Below the pieces are notes generated by a model that worked only from the letters and a program-made list of their open reading frames with translations, was not told the origin of the DNA and made no database searches. Shown in pieces: positions 1-10,139 of a DNA stretch of 64,000 nucleotides. The stretch is taken from assembly GCA_937773605.1 (NCBI GenBank), contig CALJVP010000009.1, positions 1-64,000 of the forward strand, read 5' to 3'. Source of the stretch: an uncultured SAR86 cluster bacterium (lineage in GTDB: Bacteria; Pseudomonadota; Gammaproteobacteria; Magnimaribacterales; Magnimaribacteraceae). The position numbers and the translations under genes are program-made. Each line of letters begins with the position of its first letter. The first letter of the stretch is position 1.

Positions 1-293
1 CCAAGTAAAGTCCAGGCTTGCGAAGTTCCAGCTTCTTTCGCTAGAAATCTCATCGTATTTGCAGGACTACTTCGACCCCTTCTTCCGATCATAATCTCTC
101 CCAACATGATGGGTATTCCAATTACAAAGATACAAGCTAAGTAAATGAGAACAAACGCTCCTCCGCCATTATCACCTGCCATATAAGGAAACTTCCAAAT
201 ATTTCCAAGTCCAACAGCTGAACCAGTTGCTGCAAGTATGAAAGTCCATCTACTAGACCAAGTTCCGTGAATTGATTTTCTTTGTTCAGTCAT
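1..293 (-). CDS. Sodium-dependent (neurotransmitter:sodium symporter, SNF family) transporter, N-terminal part
   Basis: Only the first 97 codons lie in the window; the rest runs off the left edge. The visible part has a short polar N-terminus, then a first membrane helix carrying GSAVGLGNIWKFPY (about residues 24-37), the hallmark of the LeuT/NSS family, in which the unwound TM1 binds Na+ and the amino acid substrate. A second hydrophobic segment follows at about residues 46-63. The family imports amino acids or related amines across the inner membrane with Na+; the substrate here cannot be told. The ATG overlaps the TGA stop of the upstream small membrane protein (ATGA), so the two are probably translationally coupled. 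Confidence 0.88.
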   Translation of the reverse strand, partial: MTEQRKSIHGTWSSRWTFILAATGSAVGLGNIWKFPYMAGDNGGGAFVLIYLACIFVIGIPIMLGEIMIGRRGRSSPANTMRFLAKEAGTSQAWTLL

Positions 294-784
294 AATTTAT
301 ATAGCTTTAAAGGTTCTGAATACGGATTTAACCAATAAGCTAACATAACCATAATACAAATACACAACATAACTGTAATTCTGTTAATCAGACCTAAATA
401 CCAAGGCGGAAATTTTTGATTAAGCTCTGCAGGAAAAGGGTATTTATTTAAAAGTAAAACTCCAAATAACATTAATCCTAATCCCCAGACGGGGTTTAAA
501 TAATAACTCAAAAAGAAACTTAGGAGAGCAATTAAAATTAGATTAGATATTAAAAATAGCATCGAAGGCTTGAAGCTAGCTAGTAAGCTTTTTTTCATTA
601 AGGAAGAAATATAACCTGCTATAAAGAATAAGAATAGGCAACACACCAATTGGAATGAATGAGCAATAAGTAGTGCATAAGAGTCTTTAGCGAACCAAAC
701 CGCAGCGGTAAGACCCACAATAGACAACATCCAAACGTAAGCAATTCTTTCATTGAGATTCTTTAATTGATGGTCATCATTCAT
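290..784 (-). CDS. Small multi-pass membrane protein, possibly DUF3429/TMEM69-like
   Basis: A 164-aa protein with about five predicted membrane helices (roughly residues 15-33, 39-60, 73-92, 96-112 and 131-151) and no soluble domain. The pattern FPPWYLGLINRITV before the last helix resembles the end of DUF3429 (TMEM69-like) proteins, but this match is from memory and weak. Function unknown. It overlaps the downstream Na+-symporter start by 4 nt, so the pair is likely one transcript. It is divergent from smpB, with 42 bp between the two start codons. Confidence 0.7.
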   Translation of the reverse strand: MNDDHQLKNLNERIAYVWMLSIVGLTAAVWFAKDSYALLIAHSFQLVCCLFLFFIAGYISSLMKKSLLASFKPSMLFLISNLILIALLSFFLSYYLNPVWGLGLMLFGVLLLNKYPFPAELNQKFPPWYLGLINRITVMLCICIMVMLAYWLNPYSEPLKLYKL

Positions 785-826
785 TGTTGATAGAATTTTA
801 TAGTTACTAGGGTTTATACTCTAAAC

Positions 827-1300
827 GTGGCAAAACAAAAAAAGAAGTCTATAAATACCATTGCTGACAACAGGAGAGCAAGATTTAACTTTGAGCTTAA
901 AGAAAAATATGAAGCTGGAGTTTCTCTTGAAGGCTGGGAAGCAAAAAGCATTAGAGAAGATAAAGCTCAAATCGCCGAATCCTATGTTTTACTAAAAGAC
1001 GGAGAAGCCTGGTTAATTGGTTGTTATGTAAACCCTCTAAAGAATAGCAATCAAGAAATGGACCCAGCAAGATCTAGAAAACTTTTACTCAACAAAAAAG
1101 AGCTAGCAGAGATCTTTCGAGCAACTCAGCAAAAAGGCCTGACTTGCATACCTACCAAGCTATTTTGGAAGAAAGAGCTAGTAAAATGTGAAATTGCCTT
1201 GGCAAGTGGAAGAAAATCTCAAGATAAAAGAGAAAATATAAAATCGAGAGACTGGGACAGACAAAAGGCTAAAGAATTGAGAGAAAGAACTAAAAATTAG
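827..1300 (+). CDS. smpB: SsrA-binding protein SmpB
   Basis: 157 aa, normal length. SmpB binds the tRNA-like domain of tmRNA and delivers it to stalled ribosomes for trans-translation. The N-terminal NRRARFNFELKEKYEAG block, GWEAKS (about residues 36-41) and the basic C-terminal tail with QDKRENIKSRDW then KAKELRER, which enters the empty mRNA channel, are all recognisable. The start is GTG at 827. There is no Shine-Dalgarno sequence before it, and a TATACT (815-820) ends only 6 bp upstream, so the mRNA may be almost leaderless. The partner RNA ssrA follows 40 bp downstream, a common arrangement. Confidence 0.97.
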   Translation: MAKQKKKSINTIADNRRARFNFELKEKYEAGVSLEGWEAKSIREDKAQIAESYVLLKDGEAWLIGCYVNPLKNSNQEMDPARSRKLLLNKKELAEIFRATQQKGLTCIPTKLFWKKELVKCEIALASGRKSQDKRENIKSRDWDRQKAKELRERTKN

Positions 1301-1320
1301 TGAACTTCAGCTTAGGAAGG

Positions 1321-1326
1321 TATAAT
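1321..1326 (+). promoter_or_regulatory. Probable -10 box for ssrA
   Basis: A perfect TATAAT lies about 14 bp before the mature tmRNA 5' end, in the short gap after smpB. No good -35 box is seen at 16-18 bp; the best sequence there is TTAGTG. The mature 5' end would then come from processing of a short leader, as is usual for tmRNA. Confidence 0.5.
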
Positions 1327-1340
1327 TCTCAAGCTTTTTT

Positions 1341-1694
1341 GGGGGCGAACTGGCTTCGACAGCAGATACAAACCCTCAGGTGCATGTCGAGAAGGTAGTG
1401 ATTCTCGTAAATCAATTACTGCAAACTTGTTAGTTGGCGAAAACGCAGACTACGCACTAGCCGCTTAATTGGCTAGCTGTCCTTACCTGGTATCCGTGCC
1501 ATTGTACTGACAGTCGACTTCACGGATTGCAGAAATTGCTCTTCTCATTGGTAATTTCTTAAGAATAAATTGAGATCGTCTTTTAAACCCTGTTTATCGG
1601 GTCTTTAAAGATAAAATTAATAGATAAAACTAAACATGTAGATCTTGTGGCAGAGTACTGATGGACGCGGGTTCAATTCCCGCCGCCTCCACCA
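1341..1694 (+). ncRNA. ssrA: Transfer-messenger RNA (tmRNA)
   Basis: The 5' end GGGGGCGAACTGGCTTCGAC and the 3' end GGGTTCAATTCCCGCC followed by GCCTCCACCA form the tRNA-Ala-like domain, with CCA encoded. The tag reading frame runs 1421-1468 and encodes ANLLVGENADYALAA and TAA. The YALAA ending is the proteolysis degron typical of gammaproteobacteria; the first half differs from the common ANDENYALAA. Length is about 354 nt. It rescues stalled ribosomes together with SmpB, encoded just upstream. Confidence 0.97.
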
Positions 1695-1726
1695 AGCTAT
1701 TTCTCAAAAAACTTAATCTTTTACCG

Positions 1727-2599
1727 TTATGGTTTTCCTGTTCCTGGCACTTCAACTTTAATTGTTTCAATCTTTCCGGATTTTTCTCTCAGTGCGGCAT
1801 CTGGATCCACACCTGAAGCTTTAGAAGTGCAAATAAAGAGGGTTTTTAAATCGTCACCTCCTAGCATACAAGCGAAGGCATTTGTCTCTACCGGTATTCG
1901 GTCCAATATTTCTCCACCTTCTTTGACTCTTATCACTTCAGCCGTAGCAGGAGAAGCAACCCATATGGCACCTTCAGCATCCAAACACATTCCATCCGGT
2001 ATAGGGACGTTGCCTTCATTAGCATCCAATGTGAAATCAGCCCAGACCCTTCTGTTTGATAGAGTTGCATCTTTATTGATATCAAAAGAGGTCAAACGTG
2101 CGGCATAGGTTTCTCCAACTATAAGTGTTTTTCCATCAGGAGTGATGACAGCTCCATTTGGGAACAGTAAATTATCTGCAGCAACACATGGGTCTTCACC
2201 AGGACGAACTAGAATCAAATTAGCTGGCTTTATCTCTTCTCCAGAATAAGTATTAAAGCCAAAGTTTCCTATATATGCATTTCCGTAATCATCAACTACC
2301 ATATCATTGCAATGAAAACCTGCTAAATCAGATAGATCAGCAACTTCAGATAAAGTATTGTCAATGAAGCCAAGGAGCTTCTTATCTTTCATTGAAACTA
2401 TTAACATAGTTCCATCAGGCATCCACCCTAAGCCAGACGGCTGTCCTGGGACCTCTGTAATTACTTCAGAATTGCCATCCATGTCCAACGAAAAAACCTT
2501 ATGGCTATAAAAATCTGAAAAATAGAACTTCCCTTCATGCCACCTAGGACCTTCTCCAAAAGTTAATCCATCCATTAATGTACTAGTTTTGTTTGCCAT
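1727..2599 (-). CDS. SMP-30/gluconolactonase family lactonase
   Basis: A 290-aa six-bladed beta-propeller of the SMP-30/regucalcin/gluconolactonase family (PF08450), which hydrolyses sugar or other lactones at a single divalent metal. Metal ligands appear conserved: E16 (GEGPRW), N148 (FPNGAVITPDG) and D202 (IPDGMCLDAEG); N98 (HCND) matches the usual substrate-site Asn. No signal peptide, so cytoplasmic. The start has a good ribosome site, GAGGTG about 5 nt upstream. The gene faces ssrA and is followed upstream on the same strand by a glycosyltransferase. Substrate unknown. Confidence 0.85.
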   Translation of the reverse strand: MANKTSTLMDGLTFGEGPRWHEGKFYFSDFYSHKVFSLDMDGNSEVITEVPGQPSGLGWMPDGTMLIVSMKDKKLLGFIDNTLSEVADLSDLAGFHCNDMVVDDYGNAYIGNFGFNTYSGEEIKPANLILVRPGEDPCVAADNLLFPNGAVITPDGKTLIVGETYAARLTSFDINKDATLSNRRVWADFTLDANEGNVPIPDGMCLDAEGAIWVASPATAEVIRVKEGGEILDRIPVETNAFACMLGGDDLKTLFICTSKASGVDPDAALREKSGKIETIKVEVPGTGKP

Positions 2600-2611
2600 C
2601 TTTCACCTCAA

Positions 2612-3670
2612 TTAATTATATTCATTAAAATGGAAGCTATCTAACTCTTCAATAACTCTTTGAGGGGTTATGTAACATAAACATTTCTTAAATTTTCCTT
2701 CTTTGTGACCGTGATCTTCACAGAATGCTTCGCTTCCGTCTCTACAAATTACCTTAGATTTTCTTGACCAAGGCTTCCAGTTAACTGCACTGGTTGGTCC
2801 AAATAATGTGATTGATGGAGTGTCAACTGCTGCCGATATATGGGATGCAACTGAATCCAACCCTATAAAAAAATCAGCTTTTTTAATAATAGCAGCCAGT
2901 TCCAATAAAGAGGTCTGTCCTCCAATATTAATCGGTCTTGAATTAGCATTAGCTTCTAAATAATTAACATAGTCAACTTCGAAACTATCGGGCGCTGAAC
3001 TTATCAGAACTTTTATACCTTTTGATTCCAGCTCATCTATTAACACAATAAAATTTTCTTTCGTCCAAAGCTTCACCTCTCTCCTGGATATGGGGTGAAC
3101 AACACAGAATTTAGTAGGAGACCCCTTGGATTTTAGAATCTCAGTGGCTTTAATTTCTGTTTTTCTGCTTAGGGGCAAGTCTAACGAAGGGTTTGTTGAT
3201 ATTTTTATATCGAAAACATTCAAAGCGCTAAGATTTCTGTCAACAATATGATTATCACCTGCTTCTGGAAAGATTGTAGTAAAAGAGTTAACCCACAAAA
3301 AGCCCTCTCTTTTCTTATCCGAAACCGCTGCTGTTTTTGCCCCCATCATAGAAATAGACAACAGAGCCAATCTCCATTGTGTTGTTAAGAAAAAACCAAA
3401 GTCGTACTTAGATCTATTTAATCTTCGAATTAAAGAAAATTCAGAACTTATTTTTTGCCAAAGACTCAGGCCCTCTGAAGTCTTTATTTCAATAATTTCA
3501 TTGATAAATTGATTGCCCTCAAAGAGAGAAGCTGTTCCTTCGAATACCAATAAATCTATAATAGCATTTGGATAATTTGCTTTTAGATCGTCAATCATGG
3601 GTTTGGTGAGCAATACGTCTCCATGAAATCGAAGAATAACTATTAAAAATTTTTTATTTCCTAGTTTCAT
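2612..3670 (-). CDS. Glycosyltransferase family 9 (heptosyltransferase-like, WaaQ type)
   Basis: 352 aa with the GT9 fold used by ADP-heptose:LPS heptosyltransferases. Near the N-terminus, ILRFHGDVLLTKPMIDDLK matches the WaaQ/WaaC beta1-alpha1 motif (R-x-G-D-x-x-x-T-P). Near the C-terminus, FIGLDSVASHISAAVDTPS and ITLFGPTSAVNWKPW match the nucleotide-sugar site (G-x-D-S, H-x-A-A-A, FGPT). It probably adds a core sugar to lipid A at the inner membrane. I chose ATG 3670 rather than an upstream in-frame ATG at 3712: the latter has no ribosome site and would overlap the rpsT promoter (3687-3715). The exact acceptor sugar is not known. Confidence 0.82.
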   Translation of the reverse strand: MKLGNKKFLIVILRFHGDVLLTKPMIDDLKANYPNAIIDLLVFEGTASLFEGNQFINEIIEIKTSEGLSLWQKISSEFSLIRRLNRSKYDFGFFLTTQWRLALLSISMMGAKTAAVSDKKREGFLWVNSFTTIFPEAGDNHIVDRNLSALNVFDIKISTNPSLDLPLSRKTEIKATEILKSKGSPTKFCVVHPISRREVKLWTKENFIVLIDELESKGIKVLISSAPDSFEVDYVNYLEANANSRPINIGGQTSLLELAAIIKKADFFIGLDSVASHISAAVDTPSITLFGPTSAVNWKPWSRKSKVICRDGSEAFCEDHGHKEGKFKKCLCYITPQRVIEELDSFHFNEYN

Positions 3671-3686
3671 TAATAACTCAACTCGC

Positions 3687-3715
3687 TTGACACTAAGCTC
3701 TACAGACTGCATTAT
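3687..3715 (+). promoter_or_regulatory. rpsT promoter
   Basis: TTGACA (3687-3692), a 17-bp spacer, then CATTAT (3710-3715), followed at once by GCGCGG. A perfect -35, consensus spacing and a GC-rich discriminator are typical of strongly expressed, stringently controlled translation genes. The transcript would begin near 3722, about 20 nt before the rpsT start codon. Confidence 0.7.
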
Positions 3716-3742
3716 GCGCGGCTCTTAGAGATACACAAGCAT

Positions 3743-3999
3743 ATGGCAAATATTAAATCAGCAATTAAAAGAGCAAGGCAAAACGTAAAAAGGAATGCTC
3801 ACAAAAGTACACAAAGATCTGCTGCCAGAACAGCAGTTAAAGCAGTAGAAACTGCTGTTGAAGCTAAAGATAAAGAGCTTGCCAAAGGAGCCTTCAAAAA
3901 TGCAGAAAGCGCCCTAGACAGTATGGCAAGTAAAAAAGTTATTCATAAGAATAAAGCTGCGAGAATAAAATCTCGCCTAAACAAGAAAGTAAAGACTCT

Positions 4000-4003
<4 letters not shown>
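3743..4003 (+). CDS. rpsT: 30S ribosomal protein S20
   Basis: 86 aa, the usual size. The protein is basic and Ala/Lys-rich: MANIKSAIKRARQNVKRNAHK at the N-terminus and KKVIHKNKAARIKSRL near the end are signature S20 stretches. It binds 16S rRNA early in 30S assembly. It is transcribed alone on the plus strand from the TTGACA-N17-CATTAT promoter upstream. Its TAA stop interlocks with that of convergent proB in a shared TTAA (4000-4003). Confidence 0.98.
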
Positions 4004-6127
<2,124 letters not shown>

Positions 6128-6152
6128 TTATTTTGAATAATGAAAAGAAAAT

Positions 6153-6410
6153 CTAAAGAGGCTCTACGTTAACAAATTGCCTTAACTTCGGGCCTTTCTT
6201 TATAAATGAGACTTTACCAGGAATTTTTGAAAAAAGCGTATGATCGGTTCCACATCCAACGTTTTTACCAGGATGAAATTTAGTTCCTCTTTGCCTCACA
6301 ATAATGGATCCAGAAGTGACCTCTTGTCCTCCAAAAGCCTTTACTCCTAGTCTCTTGGAGTTGGAATCTCTTCCGTTCCTACTACTTCCACCTGCTTTTT
6401 TATGTGCCAT
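6153..6410 (-). CDS. rpmA: 50S ribosomal protein L27
   Basis: 85 aa. [20 protein letters not shown] at the N-terminus is diagnostic of L27, whose N-terminal tail reaches the peptidyl transferase centre. There is no Firmicutes-type cleavable leader. [15 protein letters not shown] and DHTLF are also conserved. It lies 16 bp after rplU, in the standard rplU-rpmA-obgE order. Confidence 0.98.
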   Translation of the reverse strand: MAHKKAGGSSRNGRDSNSKRLGVKAFGGQEVTSGSIIVRQRGTKFHPGKNVGCGTDHTLFSKIPGKVSFIKKGPKLRQFVNVEPL

Positions 6411-6426
6411 CTTTTTACCTCTAGTG

Positions 6427-6738
6427 CTAAGAACTAATGGATTCTATAAGAATCTCTGTAAAGTTCTGTCTGTGACCATAAGTTCTTCTATAGTCTTTTC
6501 TGCGTTTCATCTTGAATATCTTAACTTTTTTTGATTTACCGTGACCTATAAGCTTAGCTGTCACTTTGGCATTTTCAACAAAAGGGTTACCTAACTTCGA
6601 AGCGCTTCCGTCGGAGATCATTAAAACTTTATCAAATTCGATTGCAGCACCCTCTTCACCAGGCAATAGTTCAACCTTTAGTTGATCGCCTTCGCTTACA
6701 GTGTGTTGCTTTCCTCCGCTTTCAATTACGGCAAACAT
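6427..6738 (-). CDS. rplU: 50S ribosomal protein L21
   Basis: 103 aa, the usual size: [14 protein letters not shown] at the start and the basic [19 protein letters not shown] near the end are L21 signatures. It binds 23S rRNA and L20. I place the start at ATG 6738, not at the in-frame TTG at 6750, because the TTG region is itself the ribosome binding site (GGAGAAG about 3 nt before the ATG). First gene of the rplU-rpmA-obgE-proB operon, with a promoter at 6772-6800. Confidence 0.98.
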   Translation of the reverse strand: MFAVIESGGKQHTVSEGDQLKVELLPGEEGAAIEFDKVLMISDGSASKLGNPFVENAKVTAKLIGHGKSKKVKIFKMKRRKDYRRTYGHRQNFTEILIESISS

Positions 6739-6771
6739 ATTCTTCTCCAAATCAGGAAATTAAGGATGGGC

Positions 6772-6800
6772 ACTATACGAAAAAGATGAAGAATCCGCAA
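6772..6800 (-). promoter_or_regulatory. rplU operon promoter
   Basis: Read on the minus strand: TTGCGG (6800-6795), 17-bp spacer, TATAGT (6777-6772), then a GC-containing start region. The transcript would start near 6766, about 28 nt before the L21 ATG. The divergent ispB transcript must start in the same roughly 100-bp interval; TAAAAT (6831-6836) is a candidate -10 for it, without a clear -35. Confidence 0.55.
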
Positions 6801-6845
6801 TAAAAGAATCAAATACATCTGTACTTACTTTAAAATAGACACTAC

Positions 6846-7811
6846 ATGAAAATGAAAATTAATGATGCCGTTTCTTCTGAGATAAAAGATTTAGAAGATT
6901 CGCTTATAAGATCAATAAATTCTGATATAGGCCTAGCAACAGAGGTTAGCTCTCATTTGGTTAATGCTGGAGGAAAAAGGATAAGACCGTTAATTTGCAT
7001 ATTAACGGCAAAGGCCTTTGGCTACTCAGGAAAAGAGCTCATCCAACTTGCTAGTGCAATTGAACTATTACACACAGCTACCTTGATCCATGACGACGTG
7101 GTTGATGAAAGTATTTCCAGAAGGGGCAAAGAAAGCATTCACAGAAAATGGGATAATGCCCATGGCGTTCTAGTAGGAGATTTTGTCTACTCTAAGGCCT
7201 TTCAATTAATGGCTGGTTTAAAAGATTCTCAAATAATTAAGATTCTTGCAGATTCAACAAACATTATTTCAGAGGGAGAAGTCTTACAATTGTCCTTAAA
7301 ATCTAAAGAGCTGATTTCAGAAGATGATTATTTTGAGATTATAGGAAGAAAAACAGCTGAACTCTTTAAGGCTTCTTCTAGAAGTGCTGCTGTATTATCT
7401 GAAGCTTCGCATGAGGAAGTAGAATCAGCAGGAGATTTTGCTTATTCCTTAGGAATCGCCTTTCAGATACAAGATGATTTACTGGATTATTTTGGTAATG
7501 AAAAAGTTACCGGGAAAAAAATTGGCAAAGATTTTCTAGAGGGGAAAATAACTTTACCTCTTTTACGTGCTATCAAACTAGCTTCTGAAGAAAATAAAAA
7601 AACTATATTTAAATTAATGGAGAAGAAAAATTCATCTGACTTACTCCAAATTATAGAAATTATTAAATCTTCAGGTGCGTTAGAAGGAGTTCAGAAAACC
7701 TGTGATTCTTATATAGATAATTGTTTTACTAAGCTCAACTTCTTCCCTGATTCTATTTACAAAACACAACTCTTAAATATAGTTAGGGATATAAAAGTAA
7801 GAGATGCTTGA
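6846..7811 (+). CDS. ispB: Polyprenyl (octaprenyl) diphosphate synthase
   Basis: 321 aa trans-prenyltransferase that elongates farnesyl diphosphate with IPP to make the ubiquinone side chain. Both aspartate-rich Mg2+ motifs are intact: DDVVD (83-87) with RRG after it, and DDLLD (210-214) with DYFG. GGKRIRP (42-48) binds IPP, and GRKTAELF is the family motif before the second Asp cluster. The position divergent from rplU-rpmA is the classical ispB location in gammaproteobacteria. Product chain length cannot be fixed from sequence alone. Confidence 0.95.
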   Translation: MKMKINDAVSSEIKDLEDSLIRSINSDIGLATEVSSHLVNAGGKRIRPLICILTAKAFGYSGKELIQLASAIELLHTATLIHDDVVDESISRRGKESIHRKWDNAHGVLVGDFVYSKAFQLMAGLKDSQIIKILADSTNIISEGEVLQLSLKSKELISEDDYFEIIGRKTAELFKASSRSAAVLSEASHEEVESAGDFAYSLGIAFQIQDDLLDYFGNEKVTGKKIGKDFLEGKITLPLLRAIKLASEENKKTIFKLMEKKNSSDLLQIIEIIKSSGALEGVQKTCDSYIDNCFTKLNFFPDSIYKTQLLNIVRDIKVRDA

Positions 7812-7869
7812 GCAGATTACGAAGCTTGTTTGTTGTATGATAAGCATATTCTGACGAAGTGAGATCTTA

Positions 7870-8394
7870 ATGAAGGCATTTTCACCACAAAAAAGTTACG
7901 AAAAAAATGAGATACTTGATTGCGCTGAAGGCAATCTTTTCGGACCAACCAACGGGAGACTCCCTACCCCGAACATGCTTATGTTTGATAGGATTACGGA
8001 AATTGATAACGGCAATGGTAAATATAACAAAGGAAGAATCCTTGCTGAACTTGATATAGATCCTAGTCTGTGGTTTTTTGATTGTCATTTTAAAGGGGAT
8101 CCCGTAATGCCTGGATGTCTAGGACTTGATGCAATGTGGCAACTTATTGGTTTCTATCTTTGCTGGTTAGGTAAACCAGGAAAAGGAAGAGCTTTAGGTT
8201 CTTCAGAAGTTAAGTTTTTTGGCCAAGTTCTCCCTACAGCAAAAAAAGTTACCTTTGAAATAAATATGAAGAGAGTCATCAACCTCGATCTTACTGTAGG
8301 TATTGGCGAAGGCTCTATGTCAGTGGATGGAAGAGAAATATATACGGCTAAAGGTTTAAAAGTCGGTTTATTTGAAGATACGTCTTCGTTTTAA
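7870..8394 (+). CDS. fabA: 3-hydroxydecanoyl-ACP dehydratase/isomerase
   Basis: 174 aa, typical FabA length. It dehydrates 3-hydroxyacyl-ACP and isomerises trans-2- to cis-3-decenoyl-ACP, the branch point for unsaturated fatty acids. Catalytic H73 ([13 protein letters not shown]) and D87 (GLDAMWQL) correspond to E. coli H70 and D84. Only 2 bp separate it from fabB, so the pair is one operon, the standard anaerobic unsaturated fatty acid route. Confidence 0.98.
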   Translation: MKAFSPQKSYEKNEILDCAEGNLFGPTNGRLPTPNMLMFDRITEIDNGNGKYNKGRILAELDIDPSLWFFDCHFKGDPVMPGCLGLDAMWQLIGFYLCWLGKPGKGRALGSSEVKFFGQVLPTAKKVTFEINMKRVINLDLTVGIGEGSMSVDGREIYTAKGLKVGLFEDTSSF

Positions 8395-8396
8395 AA

Positions 8397-9611
8397 ATGA
8401 AAAAAGTAGTTGTCACAGGGTTTGGTATTGTTTCTAGCTTAGGGAATAACACTCAAGAAGTTACTAATTCACTTCGCTCTTTATCGTCAGGAATAACCAC
8501 AAATGAGATTAATAAGGAAATGGGGTTAAGAAGTCACATATCTGGTTCAATTAAAAACTTAAATCTAAAAGAAAGCATTGATAGGAAGATCTATAGGTTT
8601 ATGGGAGAGGCAGCAGCTTATGCATACATAAGCACAAAGGAGGCAATACAAGATGCAAACCTACCAGACGAGATATTGTCTAATGACAGGACAGGAATAA
8701 TTATGGGATCTGGAGGTAATTCTTCAGAAGATACTATAGATTCAGCTGATATTTTAAGAACTAAAGGGCTCAAAAGAATTGGCCCTTACAGGGTAACTAA
8801 AGCAATGGGCAGCACTGTGTCGGCTAACTTAGCAACTTCTTTTGGTATCAAAGGAGTCAATTATTCTATCTCCTCTGCCTGCTCCACAAGCGCCCACTGT
8901 ATTGGTACAGGCATGGAACAAATACAATTAGGAAAACAAGACGTTATGATCGTAGGCGGTGGAGAAGCTGAACATTGGGGAACAACCAGTCTTTTTGATG
9001 CCATGGGTGCCCTTTCAACTAAATACAACGATGAACCTGAGAAGGCTTCTAGAGCATTTGATCAAGATAGAGATGGGTTTGTAATTGCAGGTGGTGGAGG
9101 AACTCTAATTCTCGAATCAGAAGAGCACGCTACCAAAAGAGGAGCACATATTTATGCCGAACTCTCAGGTTACGCAGCTACATCAGATGGACAAGATATG
9201 GTCAGCCCTTCCGGAGAAGGTGCAAGAAATTGTATGCAAATAGCCCTTACGATGAGCGGCAATAAAAAGATAGACTACATCAATGCCCATGGAACCAGTA
9301 CTCCTGCGGGTGACCTTACGGAGTTGCAAGCAATAAAATCTGTTTTTAAAGAAGATATTCCTTACATCAGTTCAACTAAATCACTGTCTGGGCATTCCCT
9401 TGGTGCTGCAGGGGTTCATGAAGCTATCTATTGCTTAGTTATGGTTAAAGAAGGATTCTTGGTTGGCTCCGTTAACATAGAAAAAATTACAGAAGGGGCT
9501 GAAGAATTTCCAATACTTCAAAAAAATAAAGACTTAGAAGTTAATTCTGTTTTGAGCAACAGCTTTGGTTTTGGGGGCACTAATGCCTCATTAATATTTA
9601 AAAAATACTAA
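8397..9611 (+). CDS. fabB: Beta-ketoacyl-ACP synthase I
   Basis: 404 aa, full length. A thiolase-fold condensing enzyme that extends cis-3-decenoyl-ACP made by FabA. The Cys-His-His triad is present: C162 (SSACSTSAH), H298 ([11 protein letters not shown]) and H333 (SGHSLGAAG), with K328 in STKS. Cytoplasmic, homodimeric. It is co-transcribed with fabA. Its TAA stop overlaps the TAG stop of convergent ssb by 4 nt. Confidence 0.98.
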   Translation: MKKVVVTGFGIVSSLGNNTQEVTNSLRSLSSGITTNEINKEMGLRSHISGSIKNLNLKESIDRKIYRFMGEAAAYAYISTKEAIQDANLPDEILSNDRTGIIMGSGGNSSEDTIDSADILRTKGLKRIGPYRVTKAMGSTVSANLATSFGIKGVNYSISSACSTSAHCIGTGMEQIQLGKQDVMIVGGGEAEHWGTTSLFDAMGALSTKYNDEPEKASRAFDQDRDGFVIAGGGGTLILESEEHATKRGAHIYAELSGYAATSDGQDMVSPSGEGARNCMQIALTMSGNKKIDYINAHGTSTPAGDLTELQAIKSVFKEDIPYISSTKSLSGHSLGAAGVHEAIYCLVMVKEGFLVGSVNIEKITEGAEEFPILQKNKDLEVNSVLSNSFGFGGTNASLIFKKY

Positions 9612-10045
9612 AAAGGAATATCATCATCAGTTATGCCGCTGTCTGGTACTTCGGATATTTCTTCTCCGCCAGGCTTAGTGCTTTTTTCATAACCATCAGA
9701 ACTGGAACCTCTACTGTCTAGGAATTGCATGTCCCGGCCAATCACCTCAGTGGTATAGCGAGTTTGGCCGTCTTGTTCCCACTTCCTTGTCTGGAGCTGA
9801 CCTTCAATATAAATCTTTGAGCCTTTCTTGAGGTACTCTCCTGCTATCTCAGCTAAACGCCTCCAAAGAACAACTCTATGCCATTCTGTTTTTTCTTGGT
9901 CCGTGCCAGTATCTTTGTCTTTCCAAGATTCAGAAGTAGCTAGACTTAACGTAGTTACAGCCGCACCGCCAGCGGTGTATTTAATTTCTGGATCTTGACC
10001 TAAATTACCCACCAGGATAACTTTATTAATTCCACTTCTTGCCAT
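9608..10045 (-). CDS. ssb: Single-stranded DNA-binding protein
   Basis: 145 aa. The OB fold begins [16 protein letters not shown] and includes TEWHRVVLW and [16 protein letters not shown] short linker follows, then the acidic tip DDDIPF, which binds exonuclease I, RecO, PriA and other repair partners. It coats ssDNA during replication and repair. It is divergent from uvrA with 94 bp between the start codons, the usual ssb-uvrA layout. No LexA-type palindrome is seen in the shared upstream region. Confidence 0.98.
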   Translation of the reverse strand: MARSGINKVILVGNLGQDPEIKYTAGGAAVTTLSLATSESWKDKDTGTDQEKTEWHRVVLWRRLAEIAGEYLKKGSKIYIEGQLQTRKWEQDGQTRYTTEVIGRDMQFLDSRGSSSDGYEKSTKPGGEEISEVPDSGITDDDIPF

Positions 10046-10139
10046 ATCAATTTTGTATCTTATTTAAGTTAAATGTATCAACAAGGATTATAATCAGTTT
10101 TCTGAGGTTAAGGTCTAAAACATTTAATTTTCTTCATAA

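Noticed and set aside
3671..3712. Longer start for the glycosyltransferase at 3712
   Set aside because: No ribosome site, and it would place 14 codons across the rpsT promoter; ATG 3670 directly precedes the family N-terminus.
10081..10110. Candidate LexA box near TATAATCAG
   Set aside because: The spacing and half-sites do not fit CTG-N10-CAG; only a TATAAT -10-like sequence is present.
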